Positions 29,097 through 35,805 of a DNA stretch of 37,670 nucleotides are shown piece after piece. The notes under the pieces were generated by a model. That model did not search any database. It had not been told where the DNA came from and worked only from the letters and a program-made list of their open reading frames with translations. Numbering within the stretch: the first letter of the stretch is position 1; the number at the start of each line of letters is the position of its first letter. A program made the translations under genes and the position numbers. The stretch comes from DALYDP01 sp964348685 (lineage in GTDB: Bacteria > Patescibacteriota > Gracilibacteria > Peribacterales > Peribacteraceae), in contig CAYGDM010000002.1 in the NCBI GenBank assembly GCA_964348685.1, forward strand, positions 1-37,670, written 5' to 3'.

Positions 29097-29759
29097 TCAG
29101 GCTACGTCTTGCTCGGCCTTGTGCAGTAGTTGCTCGAACCGATGCGCGAAGCGCTCAAGTTCCTCGTCGTCGTACATTGGACTCACCGCAGCGCGGACTC
29201 TCTCAAGATGCTGCCGCTGCTGCTCGCGACGAGCTGCGAGGTCATCGGCCACCATCGCCTCAATTTCTTCGCTGGCGATTGCGGGGGCTTCCCTGTCGAT
29301 GGACTGATCGGCGCTCGATGTGTAGCCCTGCGCTGGTGCGAGGAAGTAGTTGGACCCCGAGATCGGCGCTGGGCGGTGCGGCCCGATGCGCTCCCATCGG
29401 ATCAGCCAGCGGCCATCCTCCTGGCGCTCGGCTTCGGTGACGATGATCGGGATGCCCTTGCCCTGCGCTGGCGGTAGCGGATCGCGTCCTCGCTTCCAAC
29501 CCTTTGGGTATTCGCGGTAGCGGAGAGTCGCGGTTCGGTCGATGGGGTACGGACACTTGGATTCGCGCAGGCCGATGGATTCTTTCGGCTCAAGGATCGT
29601 GCCGTTGCCTTCGGTGATTTTCAGCGGCCCGAACGTTTCAACTTCGCGGCCATTCTTGAACGCGGTTGCGCTGCCACGTTTGCGGATTTTCGACGTTCGG
29701 AAGATCAGTAGAGGTTGCCCCTTGCCTACCGCGTCGTATTGCTCGCGGGTGACGATCAT
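29097..29759 (-). CDS. Hypothetical protein after RusA
   Basis: A 220-residue protein. Residues 1-130 appear as a beta-rich domain (MIVTREQYDAVGKGQPLLIF, later KGIPIIVTEAERQEDGRWLI), and residues 160-220 as a charged helical tail (ASEEIEAMVADDLAARREQQ). I do not recognise the family. ATG 29759 overlaps the RusA stop by ATGA. Confidence 0.65.
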   Translation of the reverse strand: MIVTREQYDAVGKGQPLLIFRTSKIRKRGSATAFKNGREVETFGPLKITEGNGTILEPKESIGLRESKCPYPIDRTATLRYREYPKGWKRGRDPLPPAQGKGIPIIVTEAERQEDGRWLIRWERIGPHRPAPISGSNYFLAPAQGYTSSADQSIDREAPAIASEEIEAMVADDLAARREQQRQHLERVRAAVSPMYDDEELERFAHRFEQLLHKAEQDVA

Positions 29760-30130
29760 GCGGCCACACTTTCAGACTGGATTTCCGAGAACTGCACAAC
29801 GGTGTGTGGGTCCGTCGATCCGCGATGGATTACCGCGTGAAGCGAAGCCACCTGCTTGTCATCGACCCAGACGATTCCGTTTGCCGCGTCGAAGATCAGC
29901 TTCACTAAGTTGTCAATGTCCACGGTCTTGCTCTTGCAATAAAAGGCAAGTGCCACATGGAATTGTTCTTTGGATGGTGGGCCTTGCACCTGTCCACGGA
30001 TGCGCCATTGAATCTCTTGCTCTGCGGCCAATGTCTTTGCAGGCGTGTAGGTGTGGACCTTGCCACGGACCACGGAGAATCGTGGACGGCCCTTCGGGGT
30101 TGGCTCGCCGGGGAGGATGAACGTACTCAT
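29756..30130 (-). CDS. rusA: RusA-family Holliday junction resolvase
   Basis: A 124-residue protein. PGEPTPKGRPRFSV at the start and DIDNLVKLIFDAANGIVWVD with the metal-binding Asp residues (VDIDN and VWVDD) are the signature of RusA. It cleaves four-way DNA junctions produced by recombination, consistent with ERF in the same phage, and clears branched DNA for packaging. ATGA overlaps join it with the mIHF-like gene upstream. Confidence 0.93.
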   Translation of the reverse strand: MSTFILPGEPTPKGRPRFSVVRGKVHTYTPAKTLAAEQEIQWRIRGQVQGPPSKEQFHVALAFYCKSKTVDIDNLVKLIFDAANGIVWVDDKQVASLHAVIHRGSTDPHTVVQFSEIQSESVAA

Positions 30131-30480
30131 GCCGCCAACCCCTGTTGAATCCGATACCGCGCCTTGCCGCTGGTGCCTCGCATCGCCACGAATTCCTCAA
30201 TGGCAACCGCCAGGACTTCACGCTGACGATCAGTTAGCTTCGCGTTCTTAGGCGCGCGGCGGCTTGCGACCCATCCGGTAAACGGCAGTCCTGTTTCGCG
30301 GCAGATTCGGCGGGCCTTGACTTCGCCCAGTCCCTTTACCGCCACAAGTAATTCACCAACACGAAACGGCAAGTCCGACGAACGCGCAACCTCGGCTGGG
30401 TCTACTTCCTCGCTTGCAATCTTTTCTTTGACCGCAGCCTTCCTCATTCGCGCCGACTGTGCAAGGTCTAGAGCTGTCAT
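30127..30480 (-). CDS. mIHF-like H2TH nucleoid/integration host factor protein
   Basis: A 117-residue protein that follows the layout of actinobacterial integration host factor (mIHF). A basic N-terminal helix (ALDLAQSARMRKAAVKEKIA) is followed by FRVGELLVAVKGLGEVKARR with the GlG loop, then LTDRQREVLAVAIEEF. In mIHF this H2TH region binds DNA and is needed for L5 integration. ATG 30480 overlaps the upstream stop (ATGA). ATG 30495 with GGAAGGA nine bases before it is a good alternative. The phage has its own tyrosine integrase in the same operon. Confidence 0.65.
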   Translation of the reverse strand: MTALDLAQSARMRKAAVKEKIASEEVDPAEVARSSDLPFRVGELLVAVKGLGEVKARRICRETGLPFTGWVASRRAPKNAKLTDRQREVLAVAIEEFVAMRGTSGKARYRIQQGLAA

Positions 30481-30746
30481 GTGCTGGGGTTGCATTGCTG
30501 CTGTTCCTTCCATTGGGTGTAGAGGCGATGTGCATAGGCATGTGAAATGTGGGTGCGCTGCGCTGCCTGCTTGCAGTTGAGTCCGCCCGTCACTAATCGC
30601 GCCACACGTTCCCGAAGTTGTTGTGTTGTGAGCGACCTTGATTTGTACGCCGCAGCGGTTTCCATGAAGTGCGCACGATCAGATTCGGCCTGCTCTTCCG
30701 AAATCAACGGCTGGGGGTCTAGGGGTGCGTGGCCGGTGTTGTTCAT
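30477..30746 (-). CDS. Small helix-turn-helix protein
   Basis: An 89-residue protein whose second half has an HTH-like pattern: TQQLRERVARLVTGGLNCKQ, AAQRTHISHAYAHRLYTQWK. It probably binds DNA. It lies between the methyltransferase and the mIHF-like gene and overlaps both by four bases. Confidence 0.65.
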   Translation of the reverse strand: MNNTGHAPLDPQPLISEEQAESDRAHFMETAAAYKSRSLTTQQLRERVARLVTGGLNCKQAAQRTHISHAYAHRLYTQWKEQQQCNPST

Positions 30747-31903
30747 GCGGCCAACTCCGAAACTTGATTCATCAGCGGCGCGTCGTCAAGAATCCTGCGC
30801 CGAGCGATATCCACATACTCTGGATTCAATTCGCATCCGACGAACGATCTGTTGTGGCGTAGTGCCACCATGCCCGTGGTTCCCGATCCTGCGAAGGGGT
30901 CAAGAACTGTTCCGCCTTCCGGGCTACCAGCAAGGATGCAAGGCTCAATCAGGTCGGGCGGGAACGTGGCGAAGTGTGCGCCGCTGAATGGCTTGGTGGT
31001 GACTGTCCAGACGGAGCGTTTGTTGCGCCTCGGCTGTTCGATGCGTTCGGTGTCGGACGCGCGGCCGAGTTGGTGGATCGCGGTTTGCCCGTCGCTGAAC
31101 GAACTTCCCGCTGCGCCCTTCACGACATCCTCTGCGACTGCCTCGGCGTCGTAGAAATACGTCTTTGACTTCGACAGCAGGAAGATGTATTCGTGTGCCT
31201 TCGTGCAGCGGTCTTGCACCGATTCGGGCATCGGGTTTGGCTTGTGCCAGATGATGTCTTGGCGCAGATACCAGCCATCGGCGCGAAGCGCGAAGGCGAC
31301 TAGCCACGGGATGCCGATTAGGTCTTTTTGCTTTAGGCCAAAAGCTCGCGCATTACGATGCGCGACCGCCGCGTTCCGTGACGGACTTGCCTCTTGCGCG
31401 CCCTTCGGCGCCTCGCTGATTTTGCGCCCACGGTGCGCGGCTGCATCGCCCTTGCCGCCCGCTCCACCAGCCAACGTCTCGGCGGGCATCGCCGTTCCAC
31501 CACGCTGCGCCGCATAACTGTCGCCAAGATTCAGCCATACCGTGCCGTCGTCACGTAGTACACGGCGGACATCGCGAAAGACCTCGACCAGCGCCTGCAC
31601 GAACTCGTCGGGTGTCGGTTCAAGGCCGATCTGCGCATCGACGCGCGTGGCGCCGCAAGCGGCGCAGTCACCGGACATGACCGAGAGAGCGCCGAGGTTG
31701 CTCGCCTGCTTCTCGCTACCCGGCGCGGCGGTCCGCGCGACCGAGCCGACGTGCTCGCAATCCGGGTCGCCGCCTTCCCAAGAGGCGGTGCCGTAGTCAC
31801 GCAGTCCGAAGTACGGCGGGGAAGTCACACACGTATTGACGGATTGATCTTCGAGCGTTTTCATCTGCTCGATGCAGTCGCCTTGAAGGATGCGCCAACT
31901 CAT
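30743..31903 (-). CDS. DNA methyltransferase, N4-cytosine/N6-adenine type
   Basis: A 386-residue enzyme. Catalytic motif IV, TSPPYFGLRDYG, is near residue 30 and the AdoMet motif I, VLDPFAGSGTTG, near residue 340, so motif order is that of the beta group. TSPPY is more typical of N4-cytosine enzymes, DPPY of N6-adenine ones. HKPNPMPESVQDR is a further conserved segment. The target site lies in the middle region and cannot be predicted. It may protect phage DNA from host restriction, or be half of a modification-restriction pair with the HNH-like gene upstream. Confidence 0.9.
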   Translation of the reverse strand: MSWRILQGDCIEQMKTLEDQSVNTCVTSPPYFGLRDYGTASWEGGDPDCEHVGSVARTAAPGSEKQASNLGALSVMSGDCAACGATRVDAQIGLEPTPDEFVQALVEVFRDVRRVLRDDGTVWLNLGDSYAAQRGGTAMPAETLAGGAGGKGDAAAHRGRKISEAPKGAQEASPSRNAAVAHRNARAFGLKQKDLIGIPWLVAFALRADGWYLRQDIIWHKPNPMPESVQDRCTKAHEYIFLLSKSKTYFYDAEAVAEDVVKGAAGSSFSDGQTAIHQLGRASDTERIEQPRRNKRSVWTVTTKPFSGAHFATFPPDLIEPCILAGSPEGGTVLDPFAGSGTTGMVALRHNRSFVGCELNPEYVDIARRRILDDAPLMNQVSELAA

Positions 31904-32505
31904 GCCCCCGCCCCCTCAATCGGCACCCAAAACCAGAACGTCGAGCCTTCGATTGAGAATCTAAATTCGTGTGTGAAGGTTCCGAATCCAGCGGGGTAAC
32001 TCGGCAATCCAGCGACCTTGCGAGCGTCGAGCGCGTCGATTAGTTCGATGCCGTCTTTGTTGTGGACGTCGCAGCCGGGAACCAGGTTGGCCGACATGTC
32101 GAGGATCTGCTGGAGGACGATTTGCTCGATCAACGGAATTGCGACGGGGCAGTTATCGACGTAAACCGCGTCCTGCGTTGCCACCCGGGTAAGGCCGTCG
32201 CGCGGAGCGGGTCGCCAGAACTCTTCGCCGGCGACTCGATATGCCCCGTGCTTGTACGTCTCACGGATCAGTTCTTGGCTAACGATGTGGCAGCGGTGGC
32301 GCTTCTCGCCGCAGTCACCCGGCATGAATCCGAGCAGGATGCAGTTGGGCCCCAAGCCCTCCTGAATCGTGGCCTCCGGGCTCATGCGGGCCTGGTCGCG
32401 CTTCTTGTTGGCCAGTGGTGTTTTGACCGTGCCGAAGGCTGGCTTCTCTACGCGGTTGCAGATTCGGCAGACGGGCATCGAATGAGCGGCACATAGGGTG
32501 GTCAC
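31900..32505 (-). CDS. Putative HNH-like zinc nuclease
   Basis: A 201-residue protein. CRICNR near the N-terminus, RHRCHIVSQELI around residue 80 and NLVPGCDVHN around residue 145 could build a treble-clef HNH nuclease (Cys pair, His of the first strand, Asn and His of the helix). This is inference from motif spacing. It overlaps the methyltransferase gene by ATGA and is the first gene below the integrase. GTG 32505 has GGGGG six bases upstream. The in-frame start at 32529 is a TTG. Confidence 0.5.
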   Translation of the reverse strand: MTTLCAAHSMPVCRICNRVEKPAFGTVKTPLANKKRDQARMSPEATIQEGLGPNCILLGFMPGDCGEKRHRCHIVSQELIRETYKHGAYRVAGEEFWRPAPRDGLTRVATQDAVYVDNCPVAIPLIEQIVLQQILDMSANLVPGCDVHNKDGIELIDALDARKVAGLPSYPAGFGTFTHEFRFSIEGSTFWFWVPIEGAGA

Positions 32506-32529
32506 GACGTACCCCCGCCCCGTGTCCAA

Positions 32530-32740
32530 AAACTGCCCTTTGCAATTGACGCGCTGCGCTTTCGTGCGCTGGCGGTGAAGGGCGGATTTGCTAGGCGCGG
32601 CGCGGGATTGAGCGGCTTACGCGCCGTTACTTGTGTGGGCGTATTCGCCCCGAAAAACGCTTCCCAAGCGAGCGTTCGGCCACTTGCGAAGGTGCCACAA
32701 AAACCAATTGCTATGCGGGTTTGCGCGGTGATACGACATT
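32530..32740. other. Intergenic region after integrase, attP candidate
   Basis: The 211 bases after the integrase stop hold no credible gene. There is an inverted repeat GGGCG-TATT-CGCCC, AT-rich patches (CACAAAAACCAATTG and TTTGCAATTG) and no clear tRNA 3' end. attP often lies beside the integrase gene, so this is the best candidate here, but no core can be shown from sequence alone. Confidence 0.35.
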
Positions 32741-33799
32741 CTACACCAGCGCGGCGTGTCCATTTGTGGTCAGCTTGGCCCTTGCATCCAAGATCGCATC
32801 GGGCAAAATCAGCGGGTCCAGCGGGTCGATATCTGCGATCACATGGCCGTAGACGGTCTGCGTCATATCCAGTCCGTGACGCATTGCGGCGGCGACGTTG
32901 ATCGGTTGCCAGCCTGCACGCAAAAGCATCGACGCATAGCTGTGGCGGAAGGTCATCGGCGTTATCAGCGGGAAGCCCGCAGCCTTGACCGCTGGATTGA
33001 ATACGCGGGTGCGCCAGTTGTCGTAGCGGGTCTTGCCCCACGGACCGTTTGGAATTACCGTCTGCGATCCGGCCTGACGCCAGCGCTCCAAATCCTCGAT
33101 CAAAAAGTCCCACACCCGCACCGTGTCCACGCGGTTGGACTTCTCTGCACGCACGATGATCGACCGTTCCTGAATGCGATCCCAAGTCAGTCGATGCACT
33201 TCCCCAGGCCGAAGGCCCGCGTAGGCCATAAGAGCTATGTAGATTCGATCCTGCTCGCGGTCCATCTTGGCGATCACTGACTCGATTTGCCGTGGCGATA
33301 AGACCTTCACTGGTTCGCTCGCGGGGATCTTCGGTGGCCGCACGACCATCGCGGGGTTGCCCTGCAAGTGGCCCTCCTCGACTGCGAAGTTCAAAAGCAT
33401 CTTCAAGTATTTCAGCGCCCGCGCCCGCGCATCCGGCGGCACCCCCGCACTCGCAAGGTCGCGCTGCCAGCCCTTCACGAACGGCGCGTCGATGTACTCC
33501 ACCTTCGCTGATCCGATCCACTTCATTATGTGCAGCTCGATCACACCCGTATACGTCCGGCGAGTGTTCGGGGCTAGCGATAAGGCGTGATCCGAGTCCA
33601 GCCAGTCGGCACCCACCTGCAAAAGCGTCACCGATCGGCGCGGCCTGTGACCCCCGCGCATCTGTCGTTCGAGTGTGAGCTGCGCGCACCATGAATCAGC
33701 CCACGCCTTCTGATCGAAGGTCCGACTCCGGCGTGACCCCGTCGCGTCCGTCCATCGCACGCGCCATTTTCCCGAAGTCAGTTTCGTCGGACTTGGCAT
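32741..33799 (-). CDS. int: Tyrosine-type integrase
   Basis: A 352-residue recombinase. Residues 1-60 form an AP2-like arm-binding domain (SGKWRVRWTDATGSRRSRTF). A SAM-like core-binding domain follows, then the catalytic domain: AYAGLRPGEVHRLTWD (first Arg), AEKSNR (Lys), TPMTFRHSYASMLL (second Arg) and MTQTVYGHV (the nucleophile Tyr). In the HxxR box the first His is replaced by Met (MTFRH). ATG 33799 is chosen; GTG 33823 is also possible. The start lies about 100 bases inside the excisionase gene. Confidence 0.92.
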   Translation of the reverse strand: MPSPTKLTSGKWRVRWTDATGSRRSRTFDQKAWADSWCAQLTLERQMRGGHRPRRSVTLLQVGADWLDSDHALSLAPNTRRTYTGVIELHIMKWIGSAKVEYIDAPFVKGWQRDLASAGVPPDARARALKYLKMLLNFAVEEGHLQGNPAMVVRPPKIPASEPVKVLSPRQIESVIAKMDREQDRIYIALMAYAGLRPGEVHRLTWDRIQERSIIVRAEKSNRVDTVRVWDFLIEDLERWRQAGSQTVIPNGPWGKTRYDNWRTRVFNPAVKAAGFPLITPMTFRHSYASMLLRAGWQPINVAAAMRHGLDMTQTVYGHVIADIDPLDPLILPDAILDARAKLTTNGHAALV

Positions 33800-34004
33800 G
33801 GCGGGAAGGTACTCGTTTTGCACTCTGGATGCAAGTCACCTTCCGCGCTTCTAGGTATGCGTCGAGGTCTGCGGGGTCGATGCGCCACACCGAACGGATC
33901 TTGACGGCGGCGAGGTTGCGGTCCGCAATCTCTTGGCGGACGGTTTCTTTGCGCAGGTTCAAGCGACCGGCTACCTGCTCGACTGTTAGGAGGTTGGCGG
34001 TCAT
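33696..34004 (-). CDS. xis: Excisionase-like HTH protein
   Basis: A 102-residue protein. LLTVEQVAGRLNLRKETVRQ followed by AVKIRSVWRIDPADLDAYLE is the winged HTH of the MerR/excisionase group. It overlaps the integrase start by about 104 bases, so integrase translation may be coupled to it. It would direct the integrase to excision and may regulate int. The start is in a conserved GGAGGACAAGGGGCAATGA element also found at 34438. Confidence 0.75.
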   Translation of the reverse strand: MTANLLTVEQVAGRLNLRKETVRQEIADRNLAAVKIRSVWRIDPADLDAYLEARKVTCIQSAKRVPSRHAKSDETDFGKMARAMDGRDGVTPESDLRSEGVG

Positions 34005-34441
34005 TGCCCCTTGTCCTCCAAAATCTCCAAAGCCTGCTCGTATCGGCGGCGGAGTGATTCGTCGTTTGTGTGGCGTCGTTCTGGTGAGAGGTTGTCGCGG
34101 AGGTCTGCGATCTTGACTTCGATTGCGATTTCGCTTCCGAGGCGGTTGGGGTTCAAGATTCCTTCGATGTGTTGCATATAAGTGCGGTCGCTTTTGTAGT
34201 GAGTGAGAAGCTTCACCGCATCGATGATCTCTTCCGAGAATCCCAGCCGACCCAACGCGCGACTAGTCAGCCGCGTGTCCTCAAGAATGTCGTGAAGCCA
34301 AGCCGCAGCCTGCGCGTCGTCGTCGCCTTCGACCATCGCCACAACTCGTTCTAGATGTTCAACGTAAGGCCGTCCAGACTTATCGACTTGATCCCGGTGC
34401 ATCCAACGGGCTAGGGCTTCTGCGAACTCTGTTTCGTTCAT
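34001..34441 (-). CDS. Small HD-domain hydrolase, MESH1/SpoT-like
   Basis: A 146-residue protein. The segments DKSGRPYVEHLERVVAMVEG, AAAWLHDILEDT (the HDxxED metal and catalytic motif), and AIEVKIADLRDNLSPERR follow the single-domain (p)ppGpp hydrolase pattern of MESH1 and the hydrolase part of SpoT. The whole length is a single domain with no synthetase. It may lower alarmone in infected cells, though related HD enzymes act on other nucleotides. It is in the early operon, coupled to the xis gene by ATGA. Confidence 0.75.
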   Translation of the reverse strand: MNETEFAEALARWMHRDQVDKSGRPYVEHLERVVAMVEGDDDAQAAAWLHDILEDTRLTSRALGRLGFSEEIIDAVKLLTHYKSDRTYMQHIEGILNPNRLGSEIAIEVKIADLRDNLSPERRHTNDESLRRRYEQALEILEDKGQ

Positions 34442-34710
34442 TGCCCCTTGTCCTCCTGGACTTGGTTTTGTGTCGCGGCATCGGGCTTACGTTCATGCCA
34501 TTGCGCGTGATAGCCGAGTTCTTCAAGGGCGTATTCGATGAACTCTTTAGCCATTGCCGTGTCGCCTTCTTCGAGATACTTCAAGGCGCGGCGACAGTTG
34601 CGAGCTGGGTTTACTGCGGGCCAGCGGGCGTCCTCGCAACGTTCACACACGAACTTGACCGCGATCTCTGCGTTCGGTTTCAGAAAGACCGTTTGCCCCT
34701 CCCCGCTCAT
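34438..34710 (-). CDS. Hypothetical small Cys-containing protein
   Basis: A 90-residue protein with CERCED near residue 22, one further Cys (NCRRAL), and a helical middle (AMAKEFIEYALEELGYHAQW). The C-terminus EDKGQ is the same as in the next gene because both share the repeated junction sequence. No family is recognised. It overlaps its neighbours by ATGA. Confidence 0.6.
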   Translation of the reverse strand: MSGEGQTVFLKPNAEIAVKFVCERCEDARWPAVNPARNCRRALKYLEEGDTAMAKEFIEYALEELGYHAQWHERKPDAATQNQVQEDKGQ

Positions 34711-35066
34711 GCGCTGTCCTCCGAGGATTGATTTGTGGCGACCTCAAACGATGTGTCAACGATCCGTCGGGCTTTGTCCTCCGCTTCTTTTTCCGCGTTG
34801 GCTCTGGCTTTCTTGGCGTCGGCGCGTTTTGCGCTTTCGGTGCGAGCCTTGTCTAGCTTGGCTTGGAGTTTGGTCAGGGCTTGGTCGCGGGTTTTGCTGT
34901 AGGCGAAGGCGGTATCACACCACCGGTAGCTACCCCATTCGCCGCCACTCCACAAGAAGCACTGGCGCTCGGCAATCCACCGCTTCCGTCCGCGCCAACC
35001 CGCGCCATCGGGATTCTGGTAGGAGACTGTTCGTGTGTCTCCCCGCTTTGGCTTGTCTTTGCTCAT
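34707..35066 (-). CDS. Hypothetical protein with Trp/Arg-rich start and charged helix
   Basis: A 119-residue protein. The first 55 residues are Trp- and Arg-rich (GWRGRKRWIAERQCFLWSGG, EWGSYRWCD), and the rest is a Lys/Ala/Glu-rich helix (KARTESAKRADAKKARANAE). No function is recognised. GAGGACAG lies before ATG 35066, similar to the junctions downstream. Confidence 0.55.
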   Translation of the reverse strand: MSKDKPKRGDTRTVSYQNPDGAGWRGRKRWIAERQCFLWSGGEWGSYRWCDTAFAYSKTRDQALTKLQAKLDKARTESAKRADAKKARANAEKEAEDKARRIVDTSFEVATNQSSEDSA

Positions 35067-35323
35067 TGGCTGCTGTCCTCTGGGTTGTTCTGGGTGGGGG
35101 TTGCGAGCAAAGCGTCCAAGACTCTTGTCAGCCGGTTGATTTCAGTCTTTTGCCTGATGATCTTCTGCGACATTCCGTATGTGGACTTCGAGTGTTCTGC
35201 TTCGATGCGCTCCAACTTCGCCGCAAGTTCCGCCGCCCGTGCGCGTTCAACCCGCGCTTCGCGTTCCGCTCGACCAACCCGCTTACGCAGACTGCGTTCA
35301 ATCATGTTCTTTGCGCCGCCCAT
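35063..35323 (-). CDS. Hypothetical coiled-coil protein
   Basis: An 86-residue, highly charged helical protein (RVGRAEREARVERARAAELA, then AKLERIEAEHSKS). It overlaps the stop of the upstream gene by one base (TAATG) and the next gene by ATGA. No family is recognised. Confidence 0.55.
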   Translation of the reverse strand: MGGAKNMIERSLRKRVGRAEREARVERARAAELAAKLERIEAEHSKSTYGMSQKIIRQKTEINRLTRVLDALLATPTQNNPEDSSQ

Positions 35324-35805
35324 TACTTACTGCCTCTGGACTCGGGGGTTTCAGGATTAGGGCCGCGCGTCGTTGTCGCGTTCCCGTCTTGGCTTTGTCC
35401 TCGCGTGGCGGCGCGAAAGTTGCGGCCTCCGGGTAGCTGGCATGTTCCGTCGCACGAGGGGCAGAACGATTTGCAGGGCGTAATGCAGTCGGGGCAAGGC
35501 GCTTGGTCGGGAAGCTCGGGGTCGGCGACGCTCGGCACCATGATCCAGCCATAGTCGTTACAGGTTTCACAGGCGGGGACGGCAACGATGCTCACTCGCA
35601 CCTCGCCGAGAATCGCCGGATCAAGCTGGTGTTGAAGCATGAAGTTCTCGCCGTAAATCTCGCCGCAGTTTTCACCGGGCTTCGCCACTCCCTCTACTGT
35701 GACCGGAGCGAACCGAGGCCCGTCAGCCACCGTGATCGCCACGCGAGATGTAGCGTTGAAGTTCTCAACCCGCGACGCTAGACCTTTATCTTGATTTTCG
35801 TTCAC
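35323..35805 (-). CDS. Zinc-binding protein with DnaJ-like Cys pairs
   Basis: A 160-residue protein. Residues 1-75 form a domain with no recognised fold; from residue 78, ACETCNDYGW, CPDCITPCKSFCPSCDGTCQ gives several CxxC pairs as in DnaJ-type zinc regions. The C-terminal NPETPESRGSK is like a linker also present in the 36670-37668 protein. The GTG at 35805 overlaps the upstream gene by ATGA-like GTGA. Confidence 0.55.
   Translation of the reverse strand: MNENQDKGLASRVENFNATSRVAITVADGPRFAPVTVEGVAKPGENCGEIYGENFMLQHQLDPAILGEVRVSIVAVPACETCNDYGWIMVPSVADPELPDQAPCPDCITPCKSFCPSCDGTCQLPGGRNFRAATRGQSQDGNATTTRGPNPETPESRGSK

Noticed and set aside
32530..32740. tRNA 3' end as attP core
   Set aside because: A segment with GCGGGTTTGC looked like a T arm but does not pair into a T stem-loop; no core can be claimed.
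32502..33692. Minus-strand frame of 396 residues in the integrase region
   Set aside because: It overlaps the integrase in another frame, is Arg- and Gly-rich and shows no conserved motif, while the integrase frame has all recombinase motifs.
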